The notes beneath the pieces are model-generated. The model was not told the DNA's origin and made no database searches. It saw only the letters and a program-made list of their open reading frames with translations. Below, piece after piece: positions 61,220 to 64,000 of a DNA stretch of 64,000 bases; within the stretch, counting starts at the first letter, position 1; each line of letters starts with the position of its first letter. Made by a program: the position numbers and the translations under genes. Location: assembly GCF_024372725.1 (NCBI RefSeq), contig NZ_VOUA01000018.1, positions 18,926-82,925 on the forward strand. Reading direction: 5' to 3'. The DNA comes from Methanosarcina sp. KYL-1. GTDB lineage: Archaea > Halobacteriota > Methanosarcinia > Methanosarcinales > Methanosarcinaceae.

Positions 61220-61342
61220 GTGGGGAAGGAACAAATTACTATTGATCAAAAGGTAACTCTTGATGAGCTTAACTCTTTAATCAGGAATGAAAAGAATCCA
61301 GGAGTTCTGAAAAGACTCCAATCCCCTGATCACTCGCCTTGA
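61220..61342 (+). pseudogene. remnant of an IS630-type transposase N-terminus
   Basis: Forty codons reading KEQITIDQKVTLDELNSLI then RNEKNPGVLKRLQ, after which the similarity stops at an early stop codon. This looks like the first helix-turn-helix part of IS630-family transposases common in Methanosarcina. No catalytic DDE part follows. The identification is from memory of the family. It overlaps nothing and lies just upstream of the divergent methyltransferase gene. Confidence 0.45.
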
Positions 61343-62329
61343 ACGCAATAAAAACAATCAGTTTTTTCTGTTGATCTACCCTAAACCCTTAAAGAAATTA
61401 ACTTCAATGTACAACCACATACATTAAAAAAATATAATATCAACGTCAATCAGTTCATTTTCGAAAAATTTATATGCCGCCGACATTTATATATACTGTT
61501 GTAATAATTAGATCGGCGGAAAATGTCAAAAAACATCTCCCGATTAATGCTCTATTTTGAAAACAAAAGCAAAATAGGACTTTTTGAAACCCTATTGCAA
61601 AACAGCCCCCGGCAAAACAAGGATTGAAACAATAAAAACGAAGGAGGAAATTATATAAAACGAAATGAATACGATTGGGATAAGGGACTTAAGCCAGACA
61701 TGAAATACTATCGAGGCTGGCATTTGATAGTTCTGGTCACCCTTATACTTGTCAACGTATATATGGAAATTAAATGGCTTTTCTTTAGTTAAAAATCGCA
61801 AAACAGCTCCCACGCAGTATATTATCAGGGTAACAGGTATCTCGAAAAAAGTGTACGTTACTGAAAAATATCCACAATACTGTTTCTAGAAAAATGCACT
61901 AACAAAAATTAGTTCTTTTATATAAAGTCAGATCAATAAAAAGTTACACGTTTTTGTATAGGCGATGCCCAAAATGCAAAGTGTTTTTTTAAAGTTTCAC
62001 TGACTAAAAATAATTTTCATTTTTTTGGCCATGGGGACCAGTCATTGAAAACCAGTTGTAGAAGAACTTCTCTAAATATGTATTACCAAGCTGAATGTGT
62101 CTGTTTTCTCAATCAAGATCAATGACTCGCGGACACGGCCTAAGATTTTTGCGCCTTGTTATAGGAACAGGTGTTACATTTATGGCCCTCGCAGCATTTT
62201 TCCTCCTGTAAAGAAAAAAGAGTAAGGGGTAAAGTGACAGAGGAAAGAAGAAGGGATCTGCCCGAGTATGACTGAATTAATTTTTTCTGCCATCCGGTAC
62301 ATTATATGTAAGCAAATGGAGAACTTCAC
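61343..62329. other. AT-rich region with possible small ORFs
   Basis: No firm gene. A 34-codon frame at 61523-61627 (MSKNISRLMLYF...) lies about 30 bases after a TATA-like tttatatata and within a ccgccgac/gatcggcgg inverted pair; it is too short to judge. gcaaaacagc occurs twice (about 61597 and 61798). A 29-codon frame at 62122 is listed separately. Confidence 0.4.
62122..62211 (+). CDS. possible 29-aa single-helix membrane peptide
   Basis: Frame ATG 62122 to TAA 62211: MTRGHGLRFLRLVIGTGVTF and a further hydrophobic stretch to the end (ALAAFFLL). A basic start followed by one membrane helix is typical for small membrane proteins. The ribosome site is weak (gatca just before). It lies 120 bases before a stress-protein gene. 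Not recognised; may be chance. Confidence 0.25.
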   Translation: MTRGHGLRFLRLVIGTGVTFMALAAFFLL

Positions 62330-62776
62330 ATGAAAAGTGAGCTACACCGAAACATATTGATTGCAACAGACGGGTCCGATAATACCTTGAGAGCTATTTC
62401 TTGCGGTATTGAACTTGCAAAACTCAGCGGAGCCACTGTCTACGCCCTCTACGTAGTAGATACACCATCTACAATTTCCGAAACATGGACTCTTGGCAAA
62501 GAAATGATCTACGAAGTTATGAGAAAAGATGGAGAGAAAGCAGTATCTAAAATAAAAAAGCTTGGAGAAGCTTCAGGGGTAGAAGTAAGAGAGGTTGTTT
62601 TGGATGGGTACCCGAGCAATGAAATTATCGATTTCGCGGAAAATAACAATATTGACCTGATAGTAATGGGCACCCTTGGAAAAACCGGACTCGACAGATT
62701 TCTGATCGGAAGCGTTGCAGAGAAAGTGGTAAGAGGATCAAAAGTTCCGGTAATGGTTGTCAGAGCTTATTGGTAA
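62330..62776 (+). CDS. universal stress protein (UspA family)
   Basis: A 148-aa Usp protein with opening NILIATDGSDNTLRAI and the ATP-binding motif GTLGKTGLDRFLIGSVAEKV then VPVMVVRAYW. It is more distant from the other two Usp proteins in the window (29846, 32068) than they are from each other. The neighbouring cbiZ starts 119 bases downstream on the same strand. Base composition is more AT-rich than in the other two. Confidence 0.92.
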   Translation: MKSELHRNILIATDGSDNTLRAISCGIELAKLSGATVYALYVVDTPSTISETWTLGKEMIYEVMRKDGEKAVSKIKKLGEASGVEVREVVLDGYPSNEIIDFAENNNIDLIVMGTLGKTGLDRFLIGSVAEKVVRGSKVPVMVVRAYW

Positions 62777-62895
62777 AGCTAAAACTTTCTATCAAAAGGA
62801 GAACACCTGATTTTGAAGAAAATAATAATAACACAGCATCGTACATTCTCTGAAAATATAGCAGATACATTCTCTGAAAAAACGGAGTCCACATC

Positions 62896-63489
62896 ATGCA
62901 ATATTACATAAAAGACAGCACCCTTGTCATTGAAGGCGATTTTGAAGCCGTGAGCACGGGCCTGAACGGCGGACGCTCCCGGGTAAACTACCTCTTCAAC
63001 AAACAGGTCCCAAGGACCTTCAACCCCCCCGACCCCCGGAAATTTGTCCGGGATGCAGCCCTTGAACTAGGCATAAAGGAAACAAATTTCGGCCTCCTGA
63101 CAGCCGTAAACATGGAATACCTCCAGGTCATCGAGGACGATTACCTCACAGTCTTCGTAACCGCCGGCGTAAGCAACGCATCCGAATTCCGGGTAGAAAA
63201 GGTCGGGACCATAAACATAATTCTCTTTTCCAGGGAGAAGCTCTCCGAGACCGCCCTCCTTGGAGCCATCATTACGGCCACGGAAGCAAAAGGCCTGGCA
63301 CTCCTGGAAAAAGGCTACAATTTCCTGGGCACGAATACGGATGCAGTAATTGTTGCCTATGAGAATGATTCAGAAGAAAGAGACCGGCCGGAAATCCCCT
63401 ACGCCGGTTCCAGCACAGAGTTCGGGAAAAAGATCACAAAGGCGGTCATAAAAGGAGTTAAGGCAGGGCTTGAGCTGAGGGGAGAATGA
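62896..63489 (+). CDS. cbiZ: adenosylcobinamide amidohydrolase CbiZ
   Basis: A 197-aa enzyme that cleaves adenosylcobinamide to adenosylcobyric acid, allowing archaea to salvage cobinamide for cobamide synthesis. The family pattern is clear: EAVSTGLNGGRSRVNYLFN (residues 13-31), FGLLTAVNMEYLQV, VFVTAGVSNASEF near 88-100 and GYNFLGTNTDAVIVA near 143-157. Cobamides are essential in Methanosarcina for methyltransferases. The start follows cggagtccacatc. No other cobalamin gene is close. Confidence 0.93.
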   Translation: MQYYIKDSTLVIEGDFEAVSTGLNGGRSRVNYLFNKQVPRTFNPPDPRKFVRDAALELGIKETNFGLLTAVNMEYLQVIEDDYLTVFVTAGVSNASEFRVEKVGTINIILFSREKLSETALLGAIITATEAKGLALLEKGYNFLGTNTDAVIVAYENDSEERDRPEIPYAGSSTEFGKKITKAVIKGVKAGLELRGE

Positions 63490-63871
63490 AACTGTAAAGA
63501 GAACGAAACTGCGAAAGAAAGACCTCGTCTGCATAAACCGGTCCTAACTGGTACTCAATTCGCTTTCATTATCAAACCAGGGGCCCATTTATTACCACTT
63601 TATTCAGGTTTGAAGACATGTTGGTGTTTGAATTAAAATTTCTTTTTTTGTCTTAGGGTAAAGCCGCCCGCCGCAGCGGGCGGGTTGGCGCGCCCTTTGC
63701 GGAGCAGGGACCGAACTCAGGGATGAAATGATAAACTCCAGTTAGACAGCCGGAACCTGTGTATTTTCGAAAGATTCGCTTAACCAACCGGACGAAAAAA
63801 GAAAACGAAAAGATCAGAAAAAGAAAAACAGAATTGAGGAAAGAGCAAACAGAATTAAAGAAATGAAAGGG
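63490..63871. other. spacer between cbiZ and the rRNA operon end
   Basis: AT-rich, with a GC-rich hairpin (63664-63683) and aaagaaaaac-type low complexity before the 5S end. No gene. Confidence 0.5.
63664..63683 (-). terminator. GC-rich hairpin downstream of 5S rRNA
   Basis: A perfect eight-base stem ccgcccgc / gcgggcgg with a four-base loop, 190 bases beyond the 5S 3' end in its direction, followed on that strand by ctttacc and later A-rich sequence. Possible end of the rRNA transcript. Confidence 0.35.
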
Positions 63872-63996
63872 ATTATGGCAGCGATCCAGAGTTCCCGAAG
63901 GCTCGCGCACTTCAGTACAGTAAGGAACGCGGGCAGGCTTATCTGCTGTGTTCGGGATGGGTAACAGGAGTTGCCCTGCCGCTATGGCCGCCATAA
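63872..63996 (-). rRNA. 5S ribosomal RNA
   Basis: On the minus strand the sequence begins ttatggcggccatagcgg and ends gatcgctgccataatc, with the universal cccatcccgaacaca (loop B/C region) and gggaactctgg in between. The two ends pair (atggcggc with gctgccat), giving helix I. As 5S is last in euryarchaeal rRNA operons, 23S rRNA should lie just beyond the right edge. Ends are placed to within a few bases. Confidence 0.93.
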
Positions 63997-64000
63997 GCAA

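Noticed and set aside
61592..61813. 73-codon minus-strand hydrophobic frame
   Set aside because: Weak start, no family; both ends fall in copies of a gcaaaacagc repeat. Cannot be told from chance.
63653..64000. Minus-strand frame over the right edge
   Set aside because: It runs through the 5S rRNA.

Overview
The window looks like a chromosome segment of a methanogenic archaeon of the genus Methanosarcina. The evidence is the coenzyme M genes (cysteate synthase, fused comDE, COG1900-ferredoxin protein), a RimK-type ligase of the tetrahydrosarcinapterin type, CDP-archaeol synthase, TruD, Pth2, archaeal LonB, a nickel CO dehydrogenase, a Ccm cytochrome c system, TATA-box promoters, and large AT-rich intergenic spaces full of short tandem repeats. 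The order cysteate synthase / comDE / COG1900 / tRNAs / ThiS-like / winged-helix regulator matches, as I remember it, the neighbourhood of the regulator MreA in M. acetivorans.

Layout. 1-9.5 kb: cut TPR gene, amino-acid racemase, TauE-type exporter, FxsA, LrgAB, IscS-IscU, ATP-grasp ligase, Pth2. 9.8-17.2 kb: exported transglutaminase-like protein, TruD, and a run of exported or membrane proteins (PQQ-type beta-propeller, two anchored proteins, DUF4013). 17.5-20.2 kb: three paralogous 44-47 aa lysine-rich proteins with a common promoter, then a gene-free stretch holding a MITE and minisatellites. 20.2-23.3 kb: CTP synthase, a membrane protein and a Trm112-like protein. 23.8-29.4 kb: one tight operon for CO dehydrogenase, CooF, a formate-dehydrogenase-type molybdoenzyme and two more Fe-S proteins. 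29.8-33.5 kb: two universal stress proteins and a gate-domain membrane protein. 33.5-38.3 kb: lonB-tldD-tldE operon. 38.8-42.9 kb: two TPR proteins, a small membrane protein that repeats the LonB membrane module, a Zn-ribbon protein and an orphan. 43.1-47.2 kb: coenzyme M genes. 47.5-48.3 kb: a duplicated Val-Phe-Gly tRNA cluster. 48.8-50.3 kb: a 42-aa gene coupled to a ubiquitin-like gene, an ISL3-type MITE, and MreA. 51-58 kb: split ccmF, carS-pyrE, purD, argF. 58.2-62.2 kb: tRNA-Leu, a probably acquired homospermidine synthase followed by a tRNA-Leu-like fragment, a methyltransferase and transposase debris. 62.3-64 kb: a stress protein, cbiZ, and the 5S end of an rRNA operon that continues off the right edge.

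How genes work together. The CO dehydrogenase/formate dehydrogenase operon has no hydrogenase and no F420-reducing beta subunit. It reads as a device moving electrons between CO and formate through polyferredoxins, and it is the strongest candidate for a little-described system here. LonB, TldD and TldE form one proteolysis operon, and a nearby protein carries two copies of LonB's membrane hairpin. Minisatellites of 11-40 bp are frequent next to gene ends, and two have been absorbed into coding sequence (LrgB N-terminus and the last ferredoxin). All gene calls come from reading the sequence and recalled family motifs; no database search was run.
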